A DNA stretch of 64,000 nucleotides from Spirosoma luteum DSM 19990 (GTDB lineage: Bacteria; Bacteroidota; Bacteroidia; Cytophagales; Spirosomataceae). The notes below the pieces were generated by a model. It worked only from the letters and a program-made list of their open reading frames with translations. It had not been told where the DNA came from and made no database searches. Both the position numbers and the translations under genes were made by a program. Below are positions 51,281 to 60,221 of this stretch, piece after piece. How positions within the stretch are numbered: the stretch's first letter is position 1; each line of letters starts with the position of its first letter. The stretch is from NCBI RefSeq assembly GCF_000374065.1, contig NZ_KB893253.1, positions 16,095 to 80,094 on the forward strand, given 5' to 3'.

Positions 51281-53533
51281 ATGAATACGACTAAAACGAC
51301 CTATGACCGGCGTTCCTTCCTGAAGAGCTCGCTACTGGCCGGAGGGGGCATGATGCTCAGTGTGAGCTGGCTATCGAGCGCTAAAGCCGCCGACAAACTA
51401 CAGGCACTGAACCTGCCCGAGCAGTGGGTTCAACTGAACGGCTATATACAGATTACACCTGACAACGTGATCAAACTCATTTGCCCCAACCCGGAGTTTG
51501 GGCAAAACGTGATGACGTCGCTGCCGATGATGGTGGCCGAAGAACTGGATGCCGATTGGAAGAATGTAGTTGTTGAAATGGGACCCCACGACAACGCCAG
51601 ATTAGGCCCCCAGTTTACCGGAGGCAGTAATTCGGTGCGCATGTACTGGAAACCCCTCCGCGAAGCCGGGGCAGCCGCCCGGCAGATGCTCTGCGAAGCA
51701 GCCGCCCAAACGTGGAGTGTACCCGTCGGTGAAGTGACGACCAAAGCGGGTGTTTTACATCATGCGAGCGGGAAATCAGCGAAATATGGTGAAATGGCCA
51801 GTAAAGCCGCTACTCTGGTCGTGCCCAAAGGCATGAAGTTAAAAGCCCCGAAAGACTTCACCATTGTCCGTCATTCCAAGAAGAATGTTGAAGGGCACAA
51901 AATAGTTACCGGCAAACCCCTCTTTGGGTTGGACTACCGGGCTGATGGGATGTTGATCGCCATGATTCAGCATCCGCCAGGCTTCGGCATGAAACTCAAA
52001 TCCTTCGATGCCTCGCAAATGATCAAAATGCCGGGCATTAAGGATGTGTTCACCCTAAAACTGTATCCGGATGGCTTCGAGCAGGGCGGTTTCGATACCC
52101 GTACGTTCAACGAGCTGCTGGTGGTCGTGGGCAAAACCACCTGGGAGGTGATGAATGCCCGCAAGAAGCTAAAAGTCCAATGGGAGCCCATGGGCGACGT
52201 CAAAGATACCATGACGGGGCGGAGTGGAAAACGGGAGGTCACGGTTCCGGGTGAACTGGAAACTACCAGTGCCCAACTTGACAAGATGCAGGAGTACGCC
52301 AGCAAAGCAGCTCAGCAATTACGGAAAGATGGCGACCCGGAAACGGCATTCAAAAATGCGGCCCAGGTCATCGAACGCACCTACAATGCGCCTTTCCTGG
52401 CCCACAACTGCATGGAGCCGATGAATTTCTTCGCTCATGTGACCGACGAGAAAGCGGTGGTAGCCGGGCCTTTGCAGGCACCGGGTTGGGCCGAACCCAC
52501 GCTGTCAAAACTATTGAACCTGCCTGCCGACAAGATCGAGATTCAGATGACGCGCATGGGAGGAGGCTTTGGTCGTCGGGCGTACAGTCAATATATGTAT
52601 GAAGCGGCACTGATCTCTAAAAAAGTAAAGGCACCCGTCAAACTCATGTACACCCGCGAAGATGACATGACCTATGGCATCTATCGCCCCATGTATACGG
52701 CTACGTATCGGGCAGCTCTGGATGCGAATAAGAACCTGATTGGGTTCCATGTGAAAGGGGGCGGCATACCGGAACATGCTATTCATGCGAACCGTTTCCC
52801 GGCCGGTGCTGTCGATAACTACCTGGCCGAAAGCTGGGAGATTCCATCCAATATTACCATCGGGGCTTTCCGGGCACCTCGCTCCAACTTTAACGCAGCC
52901 GCCGAGCAATCCTTTCTGGATGAAGTAGCCGAAGCCATGGGCAAAGACCCTATTGAGTTCAGGCTCGACCTCTTAAAAAAGGCGAAGGCGTCTCCCGTGG
53001 GCAAAAACAACGAGTATGACGCCGACCGCTACGCAAGTGTGCTCACGCTGGTACGCGATAAGTCGGGCTGGAACAAGCCCGGTAACGAGAAATACCACCG
53101 GGGTGTAGCGGCTTATTTCTGCCACAACTCGTACGCGGCCCACGTGGTCGATATAGTCACCCGGGATGGCGAACCGTATGTAGAACGCGTATTCAGTGCC
53201 ATGGACTGCGGGATCGTAGTGAACCCCGATGCGGCCCGAAACATGGTGCAGGGCGCGGTGGTCGACGGAATTGGTAATGCGTTCTATGGTGCCCTGACCC
53301 ATAAAAACGGAGCTGCCGAGCAAAGCAATTTTCACAATTACCGGATGATTCGACATAACGAAGCCCCGAAGAAAATTGAGGTTCACTTTGTGGAAAACGA
53401 CCTGGACCCAACTGGTTTAGGTGAACCGCCCTTTCCGCCGGTGTTTGGCGCAGTGGCCAACGCTTTGTACAAAAACAAGGGGAAGCGTTATTACAATCAG
53501 CCCTTCAAGCCCGAGTTGGACAAGCGGATTTAA
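51281..53533 (+). CDS. molybdopterin-binding subunit of aldehyde/xanthine-oxidase-family dehydrogenase (IorB-like)
   Basis: 750 aa. Twin-arginine signal (RRSFLKSSLLAGGGMMLSVS) exports the folded enzyme with its small subunit to the periplasm. MTRMGGGFGRRAYSQYMYEA is the cofactor-binding GGGFGRR loop, and GLGEPPFPPVFGAVANALYK is the C-terminal motif with the family glutamate. It should hydroxylate a heterocycle or oxidise an aldehyde. The electron acceptor is presumably a cytochrome. 9 bp after the small subunit gene. Confidence 0.93.
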   Translation: MNTTKTTYDRRSFLKSSLLAGGGMMLSVSWLSSAKAADKLQALNLPEQWVQLNGYIQITPDNVIKLICPNPEFGQNVMTSLPMMVAEELDADWKNVVVEMGPHDNARLGPQFTGGSNSVRMYWKPLREAGAAARQMLCEAAAQTWSVPVGEVTTKAGVLHHASGKSAKYGEMASKAATLVVPKGMKLKAPKDFTIVRHSKKNVEGHKIVTGKPLFGLDYRADGMLIAMIQHPPGFGMKLKSFDASQMIKMPGIKDVFTLKLYPDGFEQGGFDTRTFNELLVVVGKTTWEVMNARKKLKVQWEPMGDVKDTMTGRSGKREVTVPGELETTSAQLDKMQEYASKAAQQLRKDGDPETAFKNAAQVIERTYNAPFLAHNCMEPMNFFAHVTDEKAVVAGPLQAPGWAEPTLSKLLNLPADKIEIQMTRMGGGFGRRAYSQYMYEAALISKKVKAPVKLMYTREDDMTYGIYRPMYTATYRAALDANKNLIGFHVKGGGIPEHAIHANRFPAGAVDNYLAESWEIPSNITIGAFRAPRSNFNAAAEQSFLDEVAEAMGKDPIEFRLDLLKKAKASPVGKNNEYDADRYASVLTLVRDKSGWNKPGNEKYHRGVAAYFCHNSYAAHVVDIVTRDGEPYVERVFSAMDCGIVVNPDAARNMVQGAVVDGIGNAFYGALTHKNGAAEQSNFHNYRMIRHNEAPKKIEVHFVENDLDPTGLGEPPFPPVFGAVANALYKNKGKRYYNQPFKPELDKRI

Positions 53534-53548
53534 GATGAATTGATGTTG

Positions 53549-53595
53549 AAAACACAGAGCCGGAACCAAGTTGATTTGTTCCGGCTCTGTGTTTT
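53549..53595. terminator. strong intrinsic terminator
   Basis: AAAACACAGAGCCGGAAC (53549-53566) pairs perfectly with GTTCCGGCTCTGTGTTTT (53578-53595), 16 bp after the oxidase stop. Confidence 0.92.
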
Positions 53596-53666
53596 CCAGC
53601 CAGTAATATCCACAGGGGTTGACTCGTAGTAAATGCCGATACGCAGACTCGTCCAGCCCTTTCTGA

Positions 53667-53858
53667 CTACTTAGCCGCTGGTGGTGGAGTGGGGTGCTCC
53701 ATAACCGACTCGGTATTTATTACCGTATCTGGCCTTGTCACACTGGTCGACGTATCGGTTGGTGATTTATCGGTTGATCTGTCGGTCGAGTTGCAGGCAA
53801 GTAGACAACTAACTAATAAAGTGAGCGTAAGTAATTTCAAAAAAAGCTTGGTTTCCAT
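53667..53858 (-). CDS. small Thr/Ser-rich lipoprotein, 63 aa
   Basis: Signal with lipobox CLLAC (Cys22), then a hydrophilic Thr/Asp/Ser-rich tail ending PTPPPAAK. No domain. Typical of small Spirosoma-like lipoproteins of unknown function. Confidence 0.6.
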   Translation of the reverse strand: METKLFLKLLTLTLLVSCLLACNSTDRSTDKSPTDTSTSVTRPDTVINTESVMEHPTPPPAAK

Positions 53859-54339
53859 AGAATGTCGGGTTTAGGATGTAGACGTATATGTCAATTAGGT
53901 TCAACTGAAAACCGAATCGTATGGTTTGAAAGTATGCTTTTGCAACTAACTGTCTATTAGCCAGTCAACTTATTGTCTAGCCCACTTTCTATTAGATTGT
54001 AGCGTAGAAGTTATTTCTGTTCTAGTCCATCACCTACCTTCTTGCCAATTTCGCTATTGACCCCGATTTGGCCCAACCTAAAATGTTTTGTTCGAAATCA
54101 ACTGGAGGTTTAAATGAACTAAAGTATGTTAAAACATAAATCTGGATACTTTATTTATTTTGTAACCCGGGTCAACTCCTATCGGTCGTATACACACCGA
54201 GTTGTTAAGTAATCTGCTAATTAACCATTAGTCAAGCGTTAATAAGTCTTGAGCGTGAATGCCGACTCTCTTCCCTTTGCCCAACATTGACGCTATTTAT
54301 GACTACCCGTTGCATAGAGTTAGGCCTTACCTTTGTTCC
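53859..54339. other. gene-free region upstream of the metal gene cluster
   Basis: AT-rich, with no frame above ~60 codons that looks coding. It must hold the promoters of the small lipoprotein (leftwards) and of the DUF6660-like gene (rightwards). No clear dyad was seen. Confidence 0.5.
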
Positions 54340-54660
54340 ATGATACTGTTGCAGCTTCTGTTGGCGCTTTATGTGGTGATGCTTTCGGCATTACCCTGTG
54401 AAGCCCTATGCCGGGATGAATCAGCACCACTTCGTGCTTACCCGTCGACGCCAGCTTCACAGGATTGCTCAGCGGAAGAAGGGTGTTCGCCCTTCTGCCA
54501 ATGTGCGAGCTGCCCCGGCTTTGCCGTACCGGCCCCCTTCGAGCTGACAGAAGAGACTCTCACCACTAATTCTCTTGCAACAAAACAACTGCCCCTTTAC
54601 GTGGCCCCCCACCGGCTGGACGTACTGGGCCGTATCTGGCAACCGCCCCGGTTAGCCTAA
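54340..54660 (+). CDS. DUF6660-like small secreted Cys-rich protein
   Basis: 106 aa from ATG 54340 (ILLQLLLALYVVMLSALPCE signal); an upstream start at 54259 gives a non-signal extension. The mature part has CSAEEGCSPFCQCASCPGF, the Cys cluster of DUF6660-type proteins. Those proteins are usually encoded just before TonB-dependent receptors. The Cys cluster suggests metal binding (inference). It precedes the receptor gene by 84 bp. Confidence 0.7.
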   Translation: MILLQLLLALYVVMLSALPCEALCRDESAPLRAYPSTPASQDCSAEEGCSPFCQCASCPGFAVPAPFELTEETLTTNSLATKQLPLYVAPHRLDVLGRIWQPPRLA

Positions 54661-54744
54661 CCTCTCATACACGTTGCTTTGGCATTGCCCCTGAACGGGC
54701 AAGCAAGGCTTGTTGTGTTTCTTTTATGCTAACTGATCCCCTTT

Positions 54745-56916
54745 ATGAAGTATTTCTTAGGGCCATTGCTGGGCGCATGGCTCTCGCTTACAATGGCTTA
54801 TGGGCAAACGCCCTTTGAGGCCATCCTCACTGATGCCAAAACCAACAAGCCCCTGATGGGGGCGAGTGTCGCCCTGGCGGGCACAACCCTGGGCGCTGTT
54901 TCAGACTCGACCGGCCAGGTCACACTGACCCCCGTACCGGATGGTCAGCAAGTTATTCTGTACTCGTTCGTGGGCTATGCACCCCGGCGGGACACCCTGG
55001 TGTTTCCTCTGGCTAGTGCCCAACCCTTACGAGTGACCCTGGAGGCCGAAGGCGAAGAACTGGACGAAGTCTTTGTCACCTCCACGCGCAGCACCCGCAG
55101 TATTGCCGATGAGCCTACCCGCATTGAAGTCATTGCCGCTGAAGAGTTGGAAGAAAAAACCAACATGAATGCGTCCAATATCTCGATGGTGCTCCGGGAA
55201 ACGCCCGGCATTCAGGTGCAACAGACCTCAGCAACCTCGGCCAATCAGACGTTTCGCATTCAGGGACTCGATGGACGCTATACCCAATTGCTGCAAAACG
55301 GCTTACCCCTCTACAGTGGCTTTGCCTCCGGCCTGAGTATCCTGCAAATTCCGCCTTTGGACCTTAAACAGGTCGAAATCATTAAGGGTAGTCAATCCAC
55401 CCTCTACGGTGGAGGAGCTATTGCGGGCATTGTCAATCTGGTGACTAAGGAACCGGGTAAGGAGCGGGAAAATCTGTTGCTGCTCAACGGCACATCCGGG
55501 GGCGGATTAGACCTCAATGGCTTCTTTAGCGGTCGGGGGGATAAACTGGGCTATACGCTTTACCTGGCCCGTAACACCCAGCGAAGCTATGATCCTAACG
55601 GGGATAACTTTTCCGATATTCCCCAATCCCGCCGGGTAACGGTGAACCCCCGGGTGTTTTGGTATATCTCCGAACGGACAACGGCTGATGTAAGGCTGAG
55701 CGCCAGCCGGGAGGACCGGACCGGCGGGGATCTGGCGGTGATTCGCGACAACGCCCAGGGCTATACCGAACGAAATCAATCGGATCGCTTTACCGCTCAA
55801 CTGAACGTTCGACACCGAATCGGCAAACAAACCACCGTGTATCTTAAGAACAGTCTGACCTGGTTTGACAGGACGTTGACCACGCCCGGCTACCGCTTTA
55901 GCGGGCGACAGCGGGCTTCCTTCAGTGAGCTGGGACTTAACCGTTTTGGGGCTAAATTGGAATGGGTAGGGGGTCTGAACCTCTGGACGGATACCTTCCG
56001 CGAACTAGGTAATCAGCCCCCTCAGATGGTGCGTGACTATACCCTGAATACGGTAGGTGCTTTTGTGCAAAACGTCTATAAACCGGTTCCCCGCTGGACG
56101 CTGGAAACGGGTTTGCGGCTGGATCATCAGCCGACCTACGGCACCTTTCTCTTGCCCAGGCTTTCCCTACTGGCCCAACTCAGCGACAAACTAACGTCGC
56201 GGCTGGGGGGCGGCCTGGGTTACAAAGCACCCACGGTGTTTAGTGAGGATGCCGAACAGCGGCTCTACCAGGGGATACTACCCATTGATCCTCGCACCAC
56301 GAAGGCCGAAACCTCCCAGGGCGTCAACTGGGATTTCAATTACCGCACCCAAATCCTCGAAGGGCTACAGCTCACGCTGAACCAGTTGTTTTTCTATACC
56401 CGGATTCAGCAGCCGCTGGTTTTAAACGCAGAAGCAACCAACCAATTCGCCTATAAAAATGCGAATGGACACCTGGACACGCGGGGCTTTGAAACGAATG
56501 TAACGCTGAAGTTTTCGGACTTCCGGCTGTACAATTTCTATACCTTCACCGATACCAAACGCCACTACGAGAACCTGAATCGGCCCCTACCGCTGACGGC
56601 TAAACACCGGGGTGGATTCGTGGTTATGTATGAAAGAGAAGAGAAATGGCGCGTTGGCTATGAAGCCTATTACACGGGGCGACAGGCATTAGAAGCGGGT
56701 ACCCCTACCCGTCCTTACTGGACGATGGGCATCATGGCCGAACGGCGGTGGGAACACTTGAGTGTCTTTATCAACTTCGAGAATTTTACCGATGTGCGCC
56801 TGTCACGCTTTCAGTCGTTGGTAACCGGGTCGCGGTTACAACCTCAATTTGTGCGGGAGATTTGGGCACCCACCGACGGGAGAATCATCAACGGGGGTAT
56901 AAAACTCCGGTTTTAA
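54745..56916 (+). CDS. TonB-dependent outer-membrane receptor
   Basis: 723 aa. Signal peptide, then a carboxypeptidase-regulatory-like domain (ILTDAKTNKPLMGASVALAG) at ~25-105. A plug domain follows with VFVTSTRSTRSIADEPTRIE and VIKGSQSTLYGGGAIAGIVN-like sequence, and then a 22-strand-type barrel ending in a terminal Phe (KLRF). Length is that of siderophore/metal receptors, not SusC. Linked with the NicO-like and P-type ATPase genes, so a metal-complex substrate is likely (inference). Confidence 0.92.
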   Translation: MKYFLGPLLGAWLSLTMAYGQTPFEAILTDAKTNKPLMGASVALAGTTLGAVSDSTGQVTLTPVPDGQQVILYSFVGYAPRRDTLVFPLASAQPLRVTLEAEGEELDEVFVTSTRSTRSIADEPTRIEVIAAEELEEKTNMNASNISMVLRETPGIQVQQTSATSANQTFRIQGLDGRYTQLLQNGLPLYSGFASGLSILQIPPLDLKQVEIIKGSQSTLYGGGAIAGIVNLVTKEPGKERENLLLLNGTSGGGLDLNGFFSGRGDKLGYTLYLARNTQRSYDPNGDNFSDIPQSRRVTVNPRVFWYISERTTADVRLSASREDRTGGDLAVIRDNAQGYTERNQSDRFTAQLNVRHRIGKQTTVYLKNSLTWFDRTLTTPGYRFSGRQRASFSELGLNRFGAKLEWVGGLNLWTDTFRELGNQPPQMVRDYTLNTVGAFVQNVYKPVPRWTLETGLRLDHQPTYGTFLLPRLSLLAQLSDKLTSRLGGGLGYKAPTVFSEDAEQRLYQGILPIDPRTTKAETSQGVNWDFNYRTQILEGLQLTLNQLFFYTRIQQPLVLNAEATNQFAYKNANGHLDTRGFETNVTLKFSDFRLYNFYTFTDTKRHYENLNRPLPLTAKHRGGFVVMYEREEKWRVGYEAYYTGRQALEAGTPTRPYWTMGIMAERRWEHLSVFINFENFTDVRLSRFQSLVTGSRLQPQFVREIWAPTDGRIINGGIKLRF

Positions 56917-56985
56917 GTGGCTTATTATTGGGTAGGCCCGGTCATCGTTCGTTGATTCCGCGGCCTCTTTACGAAACATACCTCC

Positions 56986-57624
56986 ATGAACACTATGCTG
57001 TATGGAAGCCTGACACTGAGCCTGCTACACGCCCTGATCCCCAGTCATTGGTTGCCCTTTGTAACCATTGGGCAAACGGAGGGGTGGAGTTACAGGCAAC
57101 TTCTGACCGTTACGGCTATTGCGGGACTGGCCCATACGATCAGTACAACGCTGCTGGGCGTATTGGTTAGTCTGGCGGGTTTGCAATTGGCCCAGAATTA
57201 CCATACGCTCTCCGAGCGGGCCATACCCCTTTTGTTGCTTGCCCTTGGTCTATGGTACCTGATGCAGCACCTGCGTGATAATCACCACGCCCACGCCCAT
57301 ATCGACGTGGGTACGGCCGTGCCAGGGTCAGACCGTAAAGCCCGTTCCTTCGGTGGGTTACTACTGTCGCTGGGGGTGGCCATGTTTCTCTCCCCCTGTC
57401 TGGAAATAGAAGCGTATTTTCTGAGCGCGGGTGCCAGGGGCTGGGGTGCGGTCCTGTTGGTGGCCCTGGTCTACAATGTAATCACGCTGTCGGGCATGTT
57501 GCTGATGGTGACGCTCGCACGACAGGGATTAAGCCGGATAAACCCGCACTGGTTCGAACACCACGAAAACCTGATTACCGGCCTGACACTCGTTGGGCTG
57601 GCCGTATTTAATTTTTTCTTCTAA
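56986..57624 (+). CDS. NicO/RcnA-like metal permease
   Basis: 212 aa, six hydrophobic segments. HALIPSHWLPFVTIGQ and AIAGLAHTISTTLLG contain the conserved histidines of NicO-type transporters. A His-rich loop (DNHHAHAHID) lies between the halves. Probably inner-membrane metal efflux or uptake. It lies 69 bp after the receptor and 15 bp before the ATPase gene. Confidence 0.75.
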   Translation: MNTMLYGSLTLSLLHALIPSHWLPFVTIGQTEGWSYRQLLTVTAIAGLAHTISTTLLGVLVSLAGLQLAQNYHTLSERAIPLLLLALGLWYLMQHLRDNHHAHAHIDVGTAVPGSDRKARSFGGLLLSLGVAMFLSPCLEIEAYFLSAGARGWGAVLLVALVYNVITLSGMLLMVTLARQGLSRINPHWFEHHENLITGLTLVGLAVFNFFF

Positions 57625-57639
57625 TTCTGATAAAACAAA

Positions 57640-59697
57640 ATGGCAGACGATCAAAACGGTCCGGCGCACCGGCACGATGAAGCCGGTCACACTCATGATG
57701 ATGTGGAGCTGATCGAAGCAGGGACAACACCGGTAGCCGACGCTACGGCTGCTGGGGTGGCTCCCCAAAAAGGCCCGTACCAAACGTGGCGTACCTATGC
57801 GCCTGCTGCAATCAGCCTGGTTCTGTTGTTAGCTGGTATCGCATTGGACTATTTTAAGGTGATTTGGTTCAGAGATCCCATTCGGGCAATCTGGTATGTA
57901 GTGGCCTACTTACCCGTTGGCTGGCCGGTACTGCGCCGGGCGTGGACCAGTATTTTAAAGGGCAACGTGTTCACCGAATTTTTCCTGATGGGCGTGGCCA
58001 CCCTTGGTGCGTTTGCCATTCGGGAGTACCCCGAAGGCGTGGCCGTTATGCTTTTTTACACCATCGGCGAGTTGTTTCAGGATGCCGCCGTGCTCAGGGC
58101 ACGTCGCAGTATCAAAGCTCTGCTCGATGTGCGTCCCGATGAAGTAACCGTGCTGAAGAATGGCCAGGCCCAAACCGTTAAAGCGGCCACCGTTGGGATT
58201 GGTGATGTGATTCAGATCAAGCCGGGCGAAAAAGTGGGTCTGGATGGAACGATGCGTTCCGATGGAGGTACGTTCGATACGGCTGCCCTGACGGGCGAAA
58301 GTGTCCCCCGCTCTATTACCAAGGGCGAAGCAGTACTGGCGGGCATGATCAACCGGCAATCGCTGGTGGAAATGGACGTAACGACCCCCTATCAGGATTC
58401 CAAGCTATCACGTATCCTCAAACTGGTGCAGCAGGCCACGGGCCGTAAAGCCCAGACCCAGGAGTTTATTGCCCGGTTTGCCAAGATATACACCCCGATC
58501 ATTTGTTTGCTGGCCGTCCTGATTACGGTCGTGCCTTACTTTTTGGTGGTTGACTATCAATTTGCCGACTGGCTGTACCGGGGTTTAGTGTTTCTGGTGA
58601 TCGGCTGCCCGTGCGCCCTGGTGATTTCCATTCCGCTGGGTTATTTCGGTGGTATCGGGGCTGGATCGCGGCAGGGCATTTTAGTTAAAGGCTCGGTATT
58701 TCTCGACTTGATGACCCAGCTCAAAATGGTTGTAGTGGATAAAACGGGAACGATGACCAAAGGTGTGTTCACTGTGCAGGAGGTGAAACCGGTGAGCATC
58801 GAAGCCGCAGCCTTAGCCCGGCTGACGGCCGCCCTGGAAAGTAAGTCCACCCACCCAGTGGCTACGGCAATCATAGACTATGCCCAGTCGCTCCGGCGTA
58901 CCGGTGGAGTCGCCGGGGTCCACGGCGGGGGGGAAGACTACGAGTCGGTTCCGGTCGAAAACGTGGAGGAAATTGCCGGGCATGGGCTGAAAGGGACCGT
59001 TGAAGGAAAGGAAATGCTGGCGGGTAATGCCAAACTGCTCCGCAAATACAACGTACCTTTTGACGAAAGCCTGACCCAAATCCCCTATACCATCGTCATG
59101 ACGGCTATTAACGGACAGTTTGCCGGTTATTTCATTATTGCCGACGAGGTAAAGCCTGACGCGGCTGACGCTGTTGGTCGGCTCCAGAAGGAAGGTATTC
59201 GTACGGTCATGCTGTCGGGCGACAAGTCGGCGGTAGTCGAGATTGTGGCCAAACAGGTCGGCATTGATGAGTACTACGGTGATTTATTGCCTGAAGACAA
59301 AGTGGCTCATGTTGAACGACTGAAAGCGGAACTGGCGGGCAACCCAAAGGCAAAGCTGGCCTTTGTCGGTGACGGGGTTAACGACGCCCCGGTAGTTGCG
59401 CTGGCCGATGTGGGTATGGCGATGGGGGGCCTGGGCTCCGACGCGACTATCGAAACCGCCGACGTGATCATTCAGAATGATGAACCCACTAAAATAGCAA
59501 CTGCCGTGAAAATTGGTCGGGCCACGCGCCGAATCGTCTGGCAGAATATCACTCTCTCGTTGGTGGTCAAAGCGATCGTGCTGGTGCTCGGCGCGGGTGG
59601 TATAGCCACCATGTGGGAAGCGGTTTTTGCCGATGTCGGTGTGGCCATGCTGGCTATTCTGAACGCGGTGCGGGTGCAGAATCTCAGGTTCGACTAA
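57640..59697 (+). CDS. cadA: heavy-metal P1B-type ATPase (CadA/ZntA-like)
   Basis: 685 aa. N-terminal His/Asp-rich tail (HRHDEAGHTHDD) in place of a CxxC HMA domain. CPC motif Cys323-Pro-Cys325 in IGCPCALVIS followed by IPLGYFGGIGAGSRQGILVK, the Zn/Cd type. Phosphorylated Asp367 in DKTGTMTK, HP motif THPVATA, and GDGVNDAP near 578. C-terminal DVGVAMLAILNAVRVQNL fits the P1B-2 group. It should pump Zn/Cd/Co/Pb out of the cytoplasm. Confidence 0.92.
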   Translation: MADDQNGPAHRHDEAGHTHDDVELIEAGTTPVADATAAGVAPQKGPYQTWRTYAPAAISLVLLLAGIALDYFKVIWFRDPIRAIWYVVAYLPVGWPVLRRAWTSILKGNVFTEFFLMGVATLGAFAIREYPEGVAVMLFYTIGELFQDAAVLRARRSIKALLDVRPDEVTVLKNGQAQTVKAATVGIGDVIQIKPGEKVGLDGTMRSDGGTFDTAALTGESVPRSITKGEAVLAGMINRQSLVEMDVTTPYQDSKLSRILKLVQQATGRKAQTQEFIARFAKIYTPIICLLAVLITVVPYFLVVDYQFADWLYRGLVFLVIGCPCALVISIPLGYFGGIGAGSRQGILVKGSVFLDLMTQLKMVVVDKTGTMTKGVFTVQEVKPVSIEAAALARLTAALESKSTHPVATAIIDYAQSLRRTGGVAGVHGGGEDYESVPVENVEEIAGHGLKGTVEGKEMLAGNAKLLRKYNVPFDESLTQIPYTIVMTAINGQFAGYFIIADEVKPDAADAVGRLQKEGIRTVMLSGDKSAVVEIVAKQVGIDEYYGDLLPEDKVAHVERLKAELAGNPKAKLAFVGDGVNDAPVVALADVGMAMGGLGSDATIETADVIIQNDEPTKIATAVKIGRATRRIVWQNITLSLVVKAIVLVLGAGGIATMWEAVFADVGVAMLAILNAVRVQNLRFD

Positions 59698-59714
59698 GCA
59701 TGAATTCATCACGG

Positions 59715-59773
59715 CATCGTAAACGACCAGTATACAAATGTTGGAAAACATTCTGTACTGGTCGTTTACGATG
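59715..59773. terminator. very long hairpin after cadA
   Basis: CATCGTAAACGACCAGTA (59715-59732) and TACTGGTCGTTTACGATG (59756-59773) are perfect 18-bp arms; the loop holds a further AATGTT/AACATT pair. It lies 18 bp after the cadA stop, but no T tract follows. It may end the transcript or protect its 3' end. Confidence 0.7.
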
Positions 59774-60221
59774 CTCTACTTTGTGTTTAGACTGACTGGA
59801 TTCTGACTAAAGTTTTCAGTAGCATACATCTTGAATTTGCTCAGTAAAGAGGGGCAGTTTTTCTGAGCAATTTTTACTGGGGTCGATCTTGATATAGGTC
59901 ATTCATTTATAGTAAATTGCCGGGTCCAACAAATAGAATTAAATGGCCTTTTATTGGACGAAAAATGCCGGGGAAGTAGGAGGGAAACGTACAGTAAAAA
60001 CATGTAGGTTTCGTTAAAAAACGCTACGTAATACCTATCAGAAGCTTACCAGTGAGGTTCCGGGCTATTACTCTGCTGATGAGTAATGTACTGATGAAAA
60101 CACTTCATTTATCCGGCACAGGTTTGATTCTTTTGCTCGTATGATTGACATGCAGAACACCAAATGGGTATTACGTTGGCTGCGTTAATACCGTACATTT
60201 ACCCTAACTTTAACTTCCCCT
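59774..60221. other. gene-free region upstream of the propeller gene
   Basis: 448 bp without a coding frame. It contains the second copy of the two-part repeat (59903-59965) and must carry the promoter for the gene at 60222. Nothing else was recognised. Confidence 0.5.
59903..59965. repeat. two-part repeat element, copy 2
   Basis: TCATTTATAGTAAATT, GTCCAACAAA (59924-59933) and TTTATTGGACGAAA (59950-59963) repeat the parts of the element at 37887, with the same 26-bp offset between arm starts. Both copies are in the same orientation, 22 kb apart. Confidence 0.6.

Noticed and set aside
51441..51470. Further AraC site inside the oxidase gene (TATACAGATTACA)
   Set aside because: Only 13 bases match, the rest of the 40-bp site and the TTTG spacing are missing, and the bases simply encode Tyr-Ile-Gln-Ile-Thr.
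56748..57170. 140-codon plus-strand frame spanning the receptor end and the permease start
   Set aside because: It overlaps two strongly supported genes in another frame and has no family resemblance.
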